NCBI GenBank assembly: GCA_002749535.1
Contig: MZZL01000392.1
Location: 1-62,355, forward strand
Origin: Apophysomyces variabilis
Taxonomy: Eukaryota > Mucoromycota > Mucoromycetes > Mucorales > Mucoraceae
Direction of reading: 5' to 3'
Length of the DNA stretch: 62,355 nucleotides
In this document: piece after piece, positions 23,915 to 35,022 of the stretch
Layout: the number at the start of each line of letters is the position of its first letter
Position numbering within the stretch: the first letter of the stretch is position 1
Program-made: the position numbers and the translations under genes
The notes under the pieces: generated by a model
The model's input: only the letters and a program-made list of their open reading frames with translations
Told to the model about the DNA's origin: nothing
The model's database searches: none

Positions 23915-24161
23915 TCAGTGGAGTTCCACTACTTTAAGTGAGCACTTCCCTATTTTCAGTGAACTTTCACTACTTTCAGTGGACCTTCCCTATTTTCAGT
24001 GAATCTTCCCTACTTTAAGTGAACCTTTCCCTATTTTCAGTGAACTTTCACTACTTTAAATGAACCTTTCCCTACTTTCAGTGGACTTTCACTGTTTTCA
24101 GTGGACTTTCACTACTTTCAGTAGACTTTCCCTACTTTAAGTGAATCCTGTTACCATAGTG
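23915..24161 (-). repeat. CACTA-2 right subterminal array and terminal repeat
   Basis: About ten spaced copies of CACTACTTTCAGTG-like words occur, with CCCTATTTTCAGTGAAC variants, ending at the terminal repeat. They are inverted relative to the left array. Confidence 0.87.
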
Positions 24162-24164
24162 AAA

Positions 24165-24514
24165 AGGAACAACAATCTGCCCGGGCCTCAACTGCAATGG
24201 AGGTCATTGAATCTGATCCCTTGCCCCCCTTCAAATCTGTTGAACAATTGGTTGAGTCCAAAATTGCAGCATTGGAGAAACGTTTGTGCAACCTGTCCAC
24301 GATGGGAAAAGGGCGCTGTCCTCTGGTCCCTGGCTCTGTCAAGGGACAGATCCAGAAAGGAGCCCCACCAACAAAGACCATCACCAAGGTCAAGTCTGCC
24401 CCCGTTACCACCACCAAAAGGTTGGCCCCAGCCCCCACCCCCTTTGCTGCCTTGAAAAAGGCAAAAAAGACTGGAACCCCCGCCTCTCCCAAGGACAAGG
24501 GAAAGAAGAAATAA
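24165..24514 (+). pseudogene. Retroelement ORF1-like protein, lysine-rich 3' fragment
   Basis: This continues the frame left at 11669. After KEQQSARASTA comes MEVIESDPLPPFK, a short helical segment (LVESKIAALEKRL), then a Lys/Pro/Thr-rich tail ending KDKGKKK and TAA. Basic tails of this kind bind nucleic acid in many retroelement ORF1 proteins, but I see no named domain. On its own it resembles a small host nuclear protein. The clean continuation across CACTA-2 and the reverse-transcriptase fragment only about 110 bp downstream argue for a retroelement. Confidence 0.5.
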
Positions 24515-24639
24515 GCACTACTTGTGCTCATGGCTCAGTAAGATCTGCTAGAACTTGTAGACACTTTGATGTGAGGAAACTACATACTTACCCACCCTGG
24601 TTTTACCATAGTGCCCGTGTCAAGGACTGAGTCAATTTT

Positions 24640-25292
24640 ATTATCAAACATTCCTCCCCACTCTGGCTGGATACTATAGTTTATAATAAAAGAATACACA
24701 ATTTTTCTTCTCTCCCACTTTCTGCTAAAATCCAAAAATTATTAGGACTGGGAACCAAGTTTGTTCCTAAACTAAAACCTGATAAAAAACTTATTCTTGA
24801 CAGCTTTCACCACCTTGAACGACGTCTTTGGATAAAGGATTTCTTTGCTGATAAGCCTAGTGTATCAAACTTTGATCCAAAGTTTCATATTCCTTCTAAA
24901 TGGCATCCACCAGAAGGCACCACTTCAACTGAGCATGCTCTTACTTCATTTAGAATTGGGCTTGGTGAACTTAATGTTTCACAACAGCATATAAGCAATA
25001 TTCCAGGAAAACTTAATCAATTTATCAACCACCCAGACATCTTGATTAAACCTGCTGATAAAAACCTAGGTCTTACTATTGTTGACTTAGGATGGTACAT
25101 TCATGAGGGAGAACTACAACTCTCAGACTCCAACTTCTATGAATATATTCAATATGAAGATGAAATAAGTACACTCACTTATGTTGCTGCAGAACAATGG
25201 CTACAATGCTTTACTCATAAGGATAGTTTTCAGATCATCACACCAGAACAACTGAAATTTTTGAGATATGGTATTCAGCACCACCATACAAT
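24640..25292 (+). pseudogene. Reverse-transcriptase N-terminal region, Penelope-like or related non-LTR
   Basis: The plus frame reads VYNKRIHNFSSLPLS, LLGLGTKFVPKLKP, ERRLWIKDFF, FHIPSKWHPPEG, DILIKPADKNLGLTIVD and YIHEGELQLSDSNFYEY. The order of GLGTKFVP, RRLxxxxFF, an IKPADKNLGL block and QLSDxxxYE is typical of the region just before reverse-transcriptase motif 1 in Penelope-like and some other non-LTR elements. The frame is cut at HHHT by the left end of hAT-2, so the catalytic YxDD part is absent from the window. The lack of the catalytic core leaves the exact clade open. Confidence 0.65.
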
Positions 25293-25430
25293 TAGGGATC
25301 ATCAAAACCGGATACGGATTAGATCATACCCTCATCTGTATCTGATCCATTTTAAATCAGATCGGATACAGATGATCTGTCTTTCAAAAAATGGATCACG
25401 GATCGGATTCACGGATTAAACGGATCAACC
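25293..25430 (+). repeat. hAT-2 left terminal repeat
   Basis: This stretch is dense in GGATC, CGGAT and GATCTG words and ends in CGGATTAAACGGATC. It is the inverted counterpart of 29246-29382. Confidence 0.6.
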
Positions 25431-26009
25431 AATAATAAGGCAAGTATAGACGCAGTCTGGATAAATATAAGATCAAAAGTGAAGCTACAAGGCCAAACCC
25501 TATTACTTATTATACAAGAGTGTGTTCAAACTGTCATGTTAAGCAGCAGGTAAAAGAAAGCGCTCATTGCAACAAATTCACAAATGGTTATAGTATGGGA
25601 GAAATGTCAAAGTTAGATTGTGTTCAGAATCGCAATTAAGCTGTGGGCAAATATTAAACAGAAGAAATGGAAACTGATATAAAACATAGATAAGGTAATC
25701 TCGGTTGTAATAAAATCTGTAAGTTTTGTTTATAAAGCGAATGGCTGCCAGATTCAAGTTTTTTCCTGGGAGGTTGAAGCAGCAATGTCCATGTAAGCAG
25801 AATGCAATGGGTGAGTTAGGGCATGTAAAAATTGCGGAAAGCTGAAAGTGTTGTTATGCCAATATTAAAAAAATTCCGACAGGTTAAAGCACTGTATAAG
25901 TAGAAAAGCTATAAAGTCAGAGAAAAGGCAAAAGCACTAAAAAGCAAGCACACGTAATCTGTTTGAGACTGTGAAAAAATACATTTTTTATTTGCTGTCT
26001 AAAAAAAAG
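25431..26009. other. hAT-2 3' non-coding stretch
   Basis: AT-rich sequence between the left terminal repeat and the transposase end. No gene is seen. Confidence 0.45.
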
Positions 26010-28149
26010 CTACTGCAGTTCTTTCATCCATGAATCTAACAACACAGATTGCTTCAAAGACTCTGGCAACAAACGATTGTGCTCAGAAGGAATGAAAAAC
26101 TTCGCATGAGAAAAGCATCACTTAGAGGGAACTGACGAAGCTGGAACAGCAAGGTATTGGGATGCCATTTGCAACAACTCTTTTCATTGTACAGTGCAGC
26201 TTTTCCAGTACTGCAGAACGTCAGTGTCCTCTTCCGTAATTGGTTTAGCAATGTAATCATTCAACTGATCCCTTGGTGCTCTTGGTCTAAACAGTTGCAG
26301 TGCTGGAGTCTGTTGGCGTGCTGCTGCTCTGTCTGCCATTGGCTTGAATTCTTGCGTCCACATTTGTTCAATGGCATCTTTCGCTTCTTTGATCCAATCG
26401 GATGGCCATTGGATTTCAGACCACCATTTGTATTTTGCGCGCAGATTTAAGGCAGTAGCAACTGAATATAGTGCAGCCGTTGTTTGACTGTAGTATTTCT
26501 TCAGCTTGTTATAACCACTGTCAGCAGCAATTGCAATGGCTGGAAAGGACTAAAATGAATGATAAACGGTAAGTATAAGGTTCCCTTGTCTTTCTTTTTT
26601 TTGTTTACCTTAACCTTCTCCTTTTGATAGTTATCGATATGATCAAAAAGCCAGTTGTATGCAAGGACAGTGGTGTTAATTGATGGATATTTTGAAGCAG
26701 AGAGCAAGGCAGTAAACTGGTCGAAACCTGAAAGCAATATCTATAGCTTATAGACGCTTGACCACTCTTCAGAAGACAGTGCAAATTCAGACAGCTCCTT
26801 GTTGGCGCGGCATGTAATGTTGTAAGCGTCTTGCTGTTTATATGCTCGTTGCAGCATTTGCAAGGTAGAATTCCATCTTGTCTTTACGTCCAGGATTAAC
26901 TCTTTTTCTTGCAAGTTGTTGGCGCTACAATATCATTTATATTCTGCTTGGTGCTGAGGAGAGGAATGGATTTTGATGATTCTATGATGAAGATGATTAA
27001 CAATACCACCTAAAAATGATTAACATCAATTGACGCCTACTTTTTGGATGCGCTCTTACCAACATCATCAACTGCATTCTTTTCCCCTTCCTCATCATCA
27101 ACTTCGGCATTTCCTTCAGTGTTCTTCAGGGCTGTTATTCCAAGACCATCGCAAAGAATAGCCTGTACAGCCAGATTGATTATATGTCTGATGCATATGA
27201 CATGATTCTCTTTCGCCTTGAACACATTGCAGCTGACCATCCATTCCAGTTCATTTGCAAGTGCCTTCATGTTGAAAGCATTATCCGTTGTCAAGGAGAA
27301 TGGTTTTGATGCAAGTTTGAATTTTTACAACACAGTCATCATCGTTTTAGCCATATTAACTGCGGAATAAGGGCCATCAAATGGTTCAAACCTGATAATA
27401 ATGGAACAAGGTCGCCACTTTTGATCGATCCAGTGTGCAGTGATTCTAAGGAACACATCATGCAAATCATTTATCCATCCATTCATAGTGTATGATAGGT
27501 AAAGTTGCTCTTAAAGCAAATCAGTAACTTCTTTTTTATATTGTTCATATGATCACTCCAGGTCACATCTAATGGTTGATGCACTTGGTAGCTTTAAGCT
27601 GATCATATCTGGTGCAAGGTGAGCAAAGTGGAGTAGGTCTTGCAACGTTTTCCATTCAACTGAGGTATATGGAAACGCAGTAGATATAATATCAGCCAGT
27701 AAAAGTTGATGGAACTTTTCTTTAGTAAATACTTGATCTGGTATTGTCCTGTTTCCACTTCCAAGAAAGGCATCAAGTGGGCCCATTCCAAGCACCAGAG
27801 AACCAGAGTTGGCAGTGGGGGAATCTTTGGTAATATTGTGCTTCAATTCAAGATGCTTAAGAATGTTACCAGTAGATCCACCGCCATTGATATATTTTCG
27901 TCCACATTTAGTTCCTCTGGCGCTTACAAAGTTGCATAGAATCCATCTAACTCCATTGATATACTGATGAGTTGCCCATCCATTGACAAACACCCAGCTA
28001 GCGTTTGATTTTTGCTTTTTCGTCAACTGAGCAGATGACAAAGTTTGATCTTGTGATTCTGTATCAACGCTCCCTTCAGCTTCAATTGACATTAGCGACT
28101 CTTCTCTTTCCAGGCTAGGAAAGGTGTCTATATTCTCAGTGTCAGACAT
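26010..28149 (-). pseudogene. hAT transposase (hAT-2), decayed
   Basis: The ATG at 28149 (MSDTENIDTFPSL) opens a frame containing a BED-type finger (ILCNFVSARGTKCG, then KHLELKH) and a block LLADIISTAFPYTSV shared with hAT-1. Stops follow, then DGPYSAVNMAKT, LTTDNAFNMKALANELE and CIRHIINLAVQ (27037-27300). Further along are TAALYSVATALNLRAKYKWW and the C-terminal dimerisation block LQYWKS, LAVPASSVPS and LLDSWMKEL near 26020-26240. The domain order equals hAT-1. Several nonsense codons mean it is not functional. hAT transposases act as nuclear oligomers through this C-terminal block. Confidence 0.78.
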
Positions 28150-29245
28150 GGTAAAGGATGACAGATCCTAATGCAATATTAGATATGGATATCAGTGATT
28201 TTATCTTACATGAGCATGTTGAGATGATCGTTTTCCTGCAGCACTTGATGATTCTCCAATAGAAAATGGCATAGTGATCGGTAAGAAAAAGATGGTAGGT
28301 TGTAAAAAGAGAATAGAGATTCAATAAAGCGTTTTTGAACTTTGATCAATCATGTTTATATACCTTCTTGCCGCAGTCATTATGATAGTTAAAGGATTAT
28401 AATAGAACGATGACAAATCTGGCTGCAGAAGCAATGATGTAATATGAGCTCTGCTATAGTTTTGATTTTTAATCTAAGTCTTTTTTGCTGCGACAGTTAT
28501 TTTATTAGTCATCCGCACTTCTTTACTGCAACAGTTACTTCATTAATAAGCCTGCAAAGTACTTCATAAGCAGAATCAAACTCCACTTTAACATTCTTAC
28601 TGTGGTATGATGGTCAATCCTGTTGAACAAGGACTTTAATCTTCTCAAAAAAAGTTTCAGTGAAAAGACAGATGTGTTTATTTGGTTGCAGTGCATTAAG
28701 GCTATATTCAATAAGAAAAAAAAGATCATATTCAACGTTTCATAATGACACGCGCATCTTACTTTTTCATTCTACCCATTACGCACCAACATCAGCATTC
28801 CAGATCTTATAATAGCCATACTGTTCCCTTCATTCAAAACCATCTCGCAGATTCAAACTTTTTATGGGCATTACCCAAAGTCAACGCCATTTGAGAAAGA
28901 ACATTATCTCGAACTACATCTTAACACTTTAAGCCAAAGTACTGGAGAACTATATTTATTCTTTTTTTAACATTACTGCCTTTCTTTTACTCATTGCGAT
29001 CTGCAATCCTTTTTACTAGCATCAGCTTTTCACTAATTTGGACATCTAATGAGCTATGTTTTTGTAATCTTGCATTCAATAATAAGGAATGAACAATACT
29101 TTATGCACTTCTCTTTCAAATAAACATTTATACTTAACAAAGCAAGCATACTATATATCTTTTAACACATACAAAGTTAGTTTAATAGTTAAACAACCTG
29201 ACTAAAATAATGAGGCCACCTGCAAAAAGCACTATGTTTTTATAA
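28150..29245. other. hAT-2 upstream non-coding stretch
   Basis: Equivalent to the hAT-1 upstream stretch. AT-rich, no gene seen. Confidence 0.45.
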
Positions 29246-29382
29246 ACGGATTAAATGGATCAGATCAGATTGCACTTTTTTGATCCAGATCTTATCTGGA
29301 TGAGAATATAATGATCTATATCCGTTAAAACTAGATACAGATCAGATCGGATAAACGGATCATAGATTTTTGACAATCCCTA
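29246..29382 (-). repeat. hAT-2 right terminal repeat
   Basis: It contains GGATTAAATGGATCAGATC and GGATAAACGGATCATAG and ends AATCCCTA. It is the inverted partner of the left end. Confidence 0.6.
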
Positions 29383-29469
29383 CATTTAACTGATAAATGA
29401 ATTGTACAAACTAAATACCAGAGCTAAACAATATATTTTCCTGGTTTGTTATTCCAAGACTTATAAACT

Positions 29470-31258
29470 AAACAAGAGGCACAATTACCTTGTTGATCAT
29501 GTTTGTAATGCCAACATTCTCTGAAACTTCAACAGATGTAGTTTCTTCATAACTAGATAGTACATTCAGACTTTTGAGAGCATCTTGTATACCAAGGTTG
29601 ATGATGTGGGCAATACAATGATGATATTGCTTGGCTGCATTGAACTGAACTCCATGGTTTTTTCACTCACATTTAAGAACTGCTATCATTGTATCATTGT
29701 TTGTAGCATTGTCAGTCATGATGGCAAGAATCTATAGTATATTTAAAATGCTGACCATAGTACTTGTATTCTTACCTTTGTTGCAATATTTAACTTGTCC
29801 ATTGAGTTTATAAATATATTAGCCAAGTTTTCTTTAGTATGTATACCAATTATTAGTATAAAATCTAGTAGTATATCTTGAAGTTCCTAGTTATCATCAA
29901 CATAATGGCCAGTTACTCCAAGAAACAAATGATAGTTTGGCAAAGTCCAAACGTCTAGTGTGATTGATAGTTTTGCATCAAGATCCTAAATATTAGAGTT
30001 ATTTATGTTATACAAGCTAATACTCACATTGAGTTTTTTTTTCAGAAGCATATAACCATCCTCAAAGCTTTGGATAATGTTGTTTTGAATTGTTTTACTA
30101 GACATAAGAACAGCATTGGGTTGCAAGGTATTGATTAAACTATGGAAATGAATAGAATCAACTTCAGAGAATAGTTGATCATTGGCAACTATCCATTACA
30201 CAAGTTTTTTTCAAAAGTCATTCTGGTCAAAGGGCTTAGGCTGCGAGCTAAAAAAAAAATAAGGATATACATAAGTACAGTATAAAATATAAGGTGTAGC
30301 TCACCTGTTAAAGTATTTGTTTAGGCCTGTTGTTGTTCAACCCATTGCACTGGTGTGCTCCTTGTAATATTTGTTTTTCAAATGCAACAATGCTTGTTTG
30401 GTACTTCCACTATGGCAATTGATGATGACTTCTATATTTTTTCTAATTACTCTAGTAAGAATTCAGAGATATAATGGTAATTGTAAATGTACCCGTCATA
30501 CAACTTGCATTGAACATGTTTTGCTTACTCTGTCCATTCTAGCTTTTTGAAGAACTGCCATACAATACTTGTTGTTTGTTTTTGCTTTTGTTTAGTACAT
30601 AGTGATGCTGATGATTCTGAAATGGAGATGCTTTGAATGTTATCAGTTAAAGTACTTGGAGCTCCAGCAAGTAAGAAAGAATCACTGATAAAGTTTACTT
30701 CTTTATGAAAGGACATTCTTGCAATTGTGCTTGAGAAAAAAATAGAAAAAACAGAGAAATGAAAAAAAAAATGGAGAAATATAAAAACAGGCTAATATAA
30801 AGAAAAAAAAGAAAAATGGAGAAAATAGAAAAACAGAAAAACAGAAAAAGAAAAGACCACCTTTGCCTTTACTCTTTCAACCTTACTATGTTTAAGAAAA
30901 AGAAAAGAAAAGGATAAAGATGAAGAAGAACAAGAGAGTAAAATAAATAAAAAAAATTTTTTTAGTCATAAAAAAGAACATGTTCCTTAGTAATAAAGTT
31001 AATAACTTGCATGATAAGCCCAAAGGTGTTTAAAGAGCCCATGGGCCCTTCAAAGGTTTATGGAAAAGTGGAAAAATGGGAAAATGGGATTCAATCTAGG
31101 CTGGGTCAATCTAGGCTAGGTTAATCTAGGCTGAGTCTATATATTGGCCCAGTTCTCATTGGGCTATAAAATTTGGGCCCAATCTATAGACTAAGTCCCA
31201 GTGGGCTAGGCTGAACTGGGCTGGGCTTTGGGCTTTCCTGGCCCACATTCAAGCCTTA
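29470..31258 (-). mobile_element. hAT-3a fragment with decayed transposase
   Basis: An N-terminal frame starts at 30716 (MSFHKEVNF) and runs into SIVWQFFKKLEW, a BED-finger start. Downstream on the minus strand come NCHSGSTKQALLHL (near 30400), LDVWTLPNYH and an ENLAN/IN-SMDKL block (near 29830-29970), then fragments to about 29470. Stops and frameshifts are frequent. Upstream, GGGCTAGGCTGAACTGGGC and TTGGGCCC words at 31080-31258 form a right terminus ending GCCTTA. The catalytic C-terminal half is missing. The terminus abuts the hAT-3b coding sequence, so hAT-3a probably inserted into hAT-3b. Confidence 0.6.
30717..31075. other. A-rich low-complexity upstream region of hAT-3a
   Basis: Runs of GAAAAA and AGAAAA words occur, with no coding signal. 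The equivalent A-rich stretch upstream of hAT-3b is at 33017-33240. Confidence 0.5.
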
Positions 31259-33608
31259 CTGTCTAGCTTATCCATTATGAAATTATAGGCAGGGATAACA
31301 GCACTGATCATTGGATATTTTGATGCAGACAAAAATGATATCATTGTTTGAAAAATCTTTTACAGAATAAAATAAGTAAGCAATAACTATGAAGATATAT
31401 AATATACTTATAGAAAATAAGTTTAAAAATTCAGACAACAGGTCCCATTCATGATCACTTAGTTTAAACATACTTATCGCCTTTCTATCAGCAGCTACTA
31501 AAAGCATCAATGGAATTCCCAATTTGATTGCATTGTTGATTATATTTGTGGTAAAGTTCCATTGTGTTTTGTAGTCAAGTGTTGGTTGGATAGACAGACA
31601 GTTTTCCATAGTATTGATGTAAGTTTGAAGTTGTTCATGACATTTAACTAATATGTGGATAGATCAAATCAAAGACCAAAGCTATAATGTAAACTTGTTA
31701 CTATAATTTAAGCTAAATAAAAATGAAATTTACCTTTTAAACTATATTTTCAATACCATCAAGTCTAAAGAAAAGTGCAGGTTCATCTTCATCTTCAGCT
31801 GTTGGTAGTATATTCAATGTTTTCAGAACATCTTGCACGCTAAGGTTTATTATATGTGCAATACAATGGTTATGTTGATTTGCTGTATTAAACTTTATAC
31901 CAAGCTTTTCCTATTGTTCTTCAAGGACTATCATCATCATATCATTGTTAGTGGCATTGTCAGTAATGATAGCTAGGATCTACAATGTTTTTAGAAATGA
32001 TATTATACTTAATATCAATTTACCTTTGTAGCAATATTCAAGTCATGCATTGAGTCTATGAATACTTTCGCTAAATTTTCACCTGTATGTACGCCAACCA
32101 TTGGAATAAAATCCAGCAAGACATCCTGAAGTTCCCAGTTTTCATTGACAAAGTAACCTGTTACTCCCAGAAAAGAATGATAGTTTGGTGAGGTCCAGAC
32201 ATTAAGCATGATTGATATTTTTGCATCTAGATCCTAGATGAAATTTAATACTATAGCTCATTAAAAGAAATAAACTTACATTCAATCTCTTTTTCAACAG
32301 TGTCTGACCTTCCTCAAAGTTCTGAATAATGTTATTATAAATAGTTTTCCCAGAGACAATAGCAGCAGCAGGTTGCAACGTTTGAACAAAATTATAGAAG
32401 TGTACAGATTCAACCTCAAAGAATGGCTGGTCATTGGCAATAACCCACTCAGCAAGCTTTTTATGGAAGTTATTTTGGTCAAATGGTCTTTGTAGTGAAC
32501 TAATATAAAAACTGGTAAGTCTATTATTAAACCTATCTACAATCTAACCTACCTGCCAAAGTACTTGTCAAGACCTTTCACAGGCTCTCCCTTTGCAACA
32601 CTATACTCATTATAATGCTTTGTTTGTAAATGTAGTAGTGATTGTTTTGTACTGCCATTGTGACATTTGATGAAGAAATTTTTGTTTTTACTAATTGCTT
32701 TTGTAAGAACCTAAGAGTATGCTAGTAATTGTAAGTATACTTCTTACATAAAATGCATTTGGCACGTTTGGTTTCATTTGTCTATTTGGCACATTTGGTT
32801 TCATTTGTCTATTTGGCTTTTCTAAAAAACTTCCAGACAATGCTTGTTGTTTATCTTTGTCTTTTTACAGCGCTTGTTGATGTAGAGGATTTAGAAAGAG
32901 TAGTGTTGTACATGTCATCAGTTAAAGTGCTTGCATGTCTTTTTAATGAGGCTACATCGTTTGTTGAACTGACTTCATCAAATGACATCTTAGCAGTTAT
33001 GTTCAAGGAAAAGTGAAAAGAAAGAGAAAAAAAAACAAAAACTAAAACTAAAATGAATATATAAAGAAAATAAAAAAAAAGAAGAGAAAGACACTATATG
33101 TTTGCTGTAACCTAAAAGCAAAGAAAAGAAAAAAGGAAAAGACTACTGTGTCTTTACTAATACTTATAGAGGAAAACAAGAAGATAAAGGATGATAGTAA
33201 GAGAAACCAGAGCAAAATGCTATATATAAATAAAAATTTTCTCACAGTTACAAGGTACGCTTATACTGATTTAGCTTAAATGTTTGTTTACTAATAGCCT
33301 CTATATAGATAAATGGGCAAACGGGCAAATGGGCAAACAGGTAAACAGGCAAATGGGTAAATGGGCAAATGAGCAAATAGGTAGATAATTAGATAGTCAG
33401 ATTGGCTGCATTTATTAGGTAGTTAAGCGGGCCATAAACTGGTTAGGCCCTAATTGAGTGGGCTATAACTGGGCTAGGCTACTATGTCAACCTGTGACCT
33501 GCTGGGCTACCATATCTGGGCCATTTCTTGGACTGATGCCTGGCAGTCTGATAATATATGGGCCAGGTCTCAGATCATCCCAGCCTAGTTACAAGCCCTA
33601 TATGTATC
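31259..33608 (-). mobile_element. hAT-3b fragment with decayed transposase
   Basis: A minus-strand start near 32985 (MSFDEVSSTND) is followed by a BED-like segment (KCHNGSTKQSLLHL, GLDKYFG) near 32570-32670. The hAT core follows at 32015-32209: NVWTSPNYHSFLGVTGYF, LLDFIPMVGVHTGENLA and FIDSMHDLNIATK. Then come an IAHxxN-like block and CLSIQPTLDYKTQWN with WDLLSEFL (31283-31609), reaching FLSASKYPMISAVIPAYN at the edge of hAT-3a. Short GT-AG gaps between blocks look like introns. The right terminus at 33420-33608 is rich in GGGCTA words and ends AGCCCTA. The C-terminal dimerisation block is absent from this side. It is inactive. Confidence 0.65.
33305..33392. repeat. Short tandem repeat of AAATGGGCA-like units
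   Basis: About nine imperfect 8-10 bp units (AAATGGGCA, AAACGGGCA, AAACAGGTA) lie in the terminal region of hAT-3b. Confidence 0.75.
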
Positions 33609-33644
33609 TAACAATTAACATTAGAATACTATTTGAGCATGTTC

Positions 33645-34243
33645 TTTTTTTTAAGCTCTTTTATTAAATTAACTTGCTTACAATGATACATTCTATTGGA
33701 GCTAATAATTCTTATCTAGTCTTTTTAATTGGATGCTCTTTTCATTGCATTCATTATTTTAGCCAATAAAATACACTTCTTTATTATGTATAACAACACT
33801 TCTTTAGCCTTATATATAGAGAAAACAAACATTTTTATTTTATTGAAGATATATAATATAATATACAAACAGATATCTAACTTTACAATTGAATCTATAT
33901 AATCTTACCTAATTACTAAAGACTAAAGAATCGTAGATTTTAAAAAATAATAATTAGTAAAACATATGGCATAGCAATAACAAACGGCAACATTATATAT
34001 AGGCCTACAAAAGATTATTTTGATGAATAATCAAGTTACAATATAAAAAAAATCTGTACTATTAAAACATATGTTATATTTCTCTGTTTCTATATTTTTT
34101 AAAGAAAGGAAAAGCTACTCTATAGAACAAATAAAAAGTTAAGATTAGTTACATTTAGGTCAATCAATCAAAATACCTTAGTTAAAAGTAAGAAGCAAGC
34201 TTTCCTATAACGTTGCAATTATATCAGCTATCAAAAGAAAAAA
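33645..34243. repeat. Dispersed repeat X, copy 1 (unclassified)
   Basis: About 600 bp clearly similar to 61700-62333 in the same orientation. Shared words include GATACATTCTATTGGAGC, CTTATCTAGTCTTTTTAATT and TACCTTAGTTAAAAGTAA. No open frame. Probably non-coding sequence of an element whose coding part lies elsewhere. Confidence 0.7.
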
Positions 34244-34281
34244 AAAAGAAGTGCTATCAAATGAAGATAAAAGCTTATACT

Positions 34282-34406
34282 GTAGTTAAAAAAAGATTCT
34301 ACTGCTTTTCTACCATGTGGTGGAATCTTTTCAAAAGTTTGTGGAATGTACCTTCCACCACCTTTTCTACAACCTTTCTATTACCCCCCTAAGTTCAACA
34401 ATTGGA
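34282..34406 (-). repeat. Dispersed repeat Y, copy 1 (unclassified)
   Basis: About 125 bp similar to 61433-61615: AAAAAAAGATTCTAC, GTGGTGGAATC, GTTTGTGGAATGTACCTTCC, then a C6 run and TTCAAC. Read on the minus strand it follows a G6 run and ends CTACA, which resembles a small LTR after a polypurine tract. This classification is tentative. It abuts the start of the Ty3-E LTR. Confidence 0.55.
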
Positions 34407-34635
34407 TGTGTGATATTCTGATAAAGTGTATTAAGGTAGATTCATAAGCTATATCCTTTATATACATCAATTAAACTTGTTTCAGATATATGATCTCCAT
34501 TACAAAAGATTTATTCTTTAATTGTTAAACATGGGTTCTTAGTTCATGATCCTTCTTTTAGGAATAAACACTAGTCTCAACGTATTCTCTTGTTTAAGTC
34601 TCTGTGTCTAATTCATTATTTATTTTAATACAACA
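34407..34635 (+). repeat. Ty3-E 5' LTR (also at 35184-35412 through the artificial duplication)
   Basis: About 229 bp from TGTGTGATATTC to AATACAACA, directly followed by a T tract and the gag ATG. The left boundary is set only by the TG start after repeat Y, and an LTR extending into Y cannot be excluded. AGTC at 34573-34576 is followed by TCAACGTA, the presumed self-primer. The window contains no matching 3' LTR. Confidence 0.55.
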
Positions 34636-34669
34636 TTTTTTTACATTAAATTCTAAAACCCCTGTCAAG
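34636..34669 (+). other. Ty3-E leader with degenerate self-primer binding site
   Basis: A T tract then TACATTAA (34642-34649). The perfect partner of TCAACGTA would be TACGTTGA. The two differences are both G-to-A changes, fitting decay of a once perfect match. It repeats at 35419-35426. Confidence 0.55.
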
Positions 34670-35021
34670 ATGTCAATTGAAAATCAAACATCCATCCCTA
34701 AGGTTAATCCTGTTGTATTTATATCTGAAGGATCAACTATTAACCAAGTGAAACAACAACTGTCAGTTATTTGACTACAGCTTGTCACTTTGAGACAACT
34801 GATTAGAATATAATAAGCTATTCAAACTCAGGTTCATCAAACGTACCAATTACTATGTAACTAGGTTTCAGGTACATATAACCAATGAATCTGATCTGTT
34901 ATTGTTCTTTGGAAACTATTGTCATATCAGGGATATCTGATTCATCCTAAGTACTTGATCTTCTGCTATCATGAATAAGCCTCATGAAAAGTTTTATGAT
35001 CTCAGTTGAAAAAGTGTCTCA

Positions 35022-35022
35022 N
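35022..35022. other. Single-N assembly join
   Basis: One undetermined base separates the two identical 776-bp copies. Confidence 0.95.

Larger units (their letters stand above)
11670..24161 (+). mobile_element. CACTA-2 transposon, carrying Ty3-A
   Basis: The left end is CACTACAGTAACCTGG and the right end, read inward, CACTATGGTAACAGG. The 3-bp duplication aaa is at 11667-11669 and 24162-24164. Total length is 12,492 bp, or about 6.7 kb without Ty3-A. It has the same two-gene divergent layout as CACTA-1, with a related but clearly diverged transposase and terminal words, so it is a second family member rather than a recent copy. It is inserted in the ORF1-like gene of a retroelement remnant. 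Confidence 0.92.
25293..29382 (-). mobile_element. hAT-2 DNA transposon with long inverted ends
   Basis: The left end TAGGGATCATCAAAA (25293) and the right end read inward TAGGGATTGTCAAAA (29382) form inverted termini, each followed by about 140 bp rich in GGATC/GATCCG words. The candidate 8-bp duplications catacaat and catttaac agree at only 5 of 8 positions, so an old insertion or a recombined end is possible. The transposase between the ends is a diverged relative of hAT-1. Confidence 0.7.
34246..35021. repeat. 776-bp exact direct repeat, copy 1 (probable assembly overlap)
   Basis: It matches 35023-35798 with no difference I can find, and the copies are separated only by the N at 35022. 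It includes repeat Y, the Ty3-E LTR, the Ty3-E gag start and the first part of the Ty3-B LTR. Exact identity ending at an N is what two overlapping contig ends give when not merged. Confidence 0.9.

Noticed and set aside
24197..24514. Stand-alone basic nuclear protein gene
   Set aside because: The frame continues without break into 11534-11669 across CACTA-2 and sits just before a reverse-transcriptase fragment, so it is part of a retroelement.
33048..33245. Hydrophobic minus-strand frame resembling a membrane protein
   Set aside because: It arises from an A-rich low-complexity tract upstream of hAT-3b (encoding F, L, S), with no other support.
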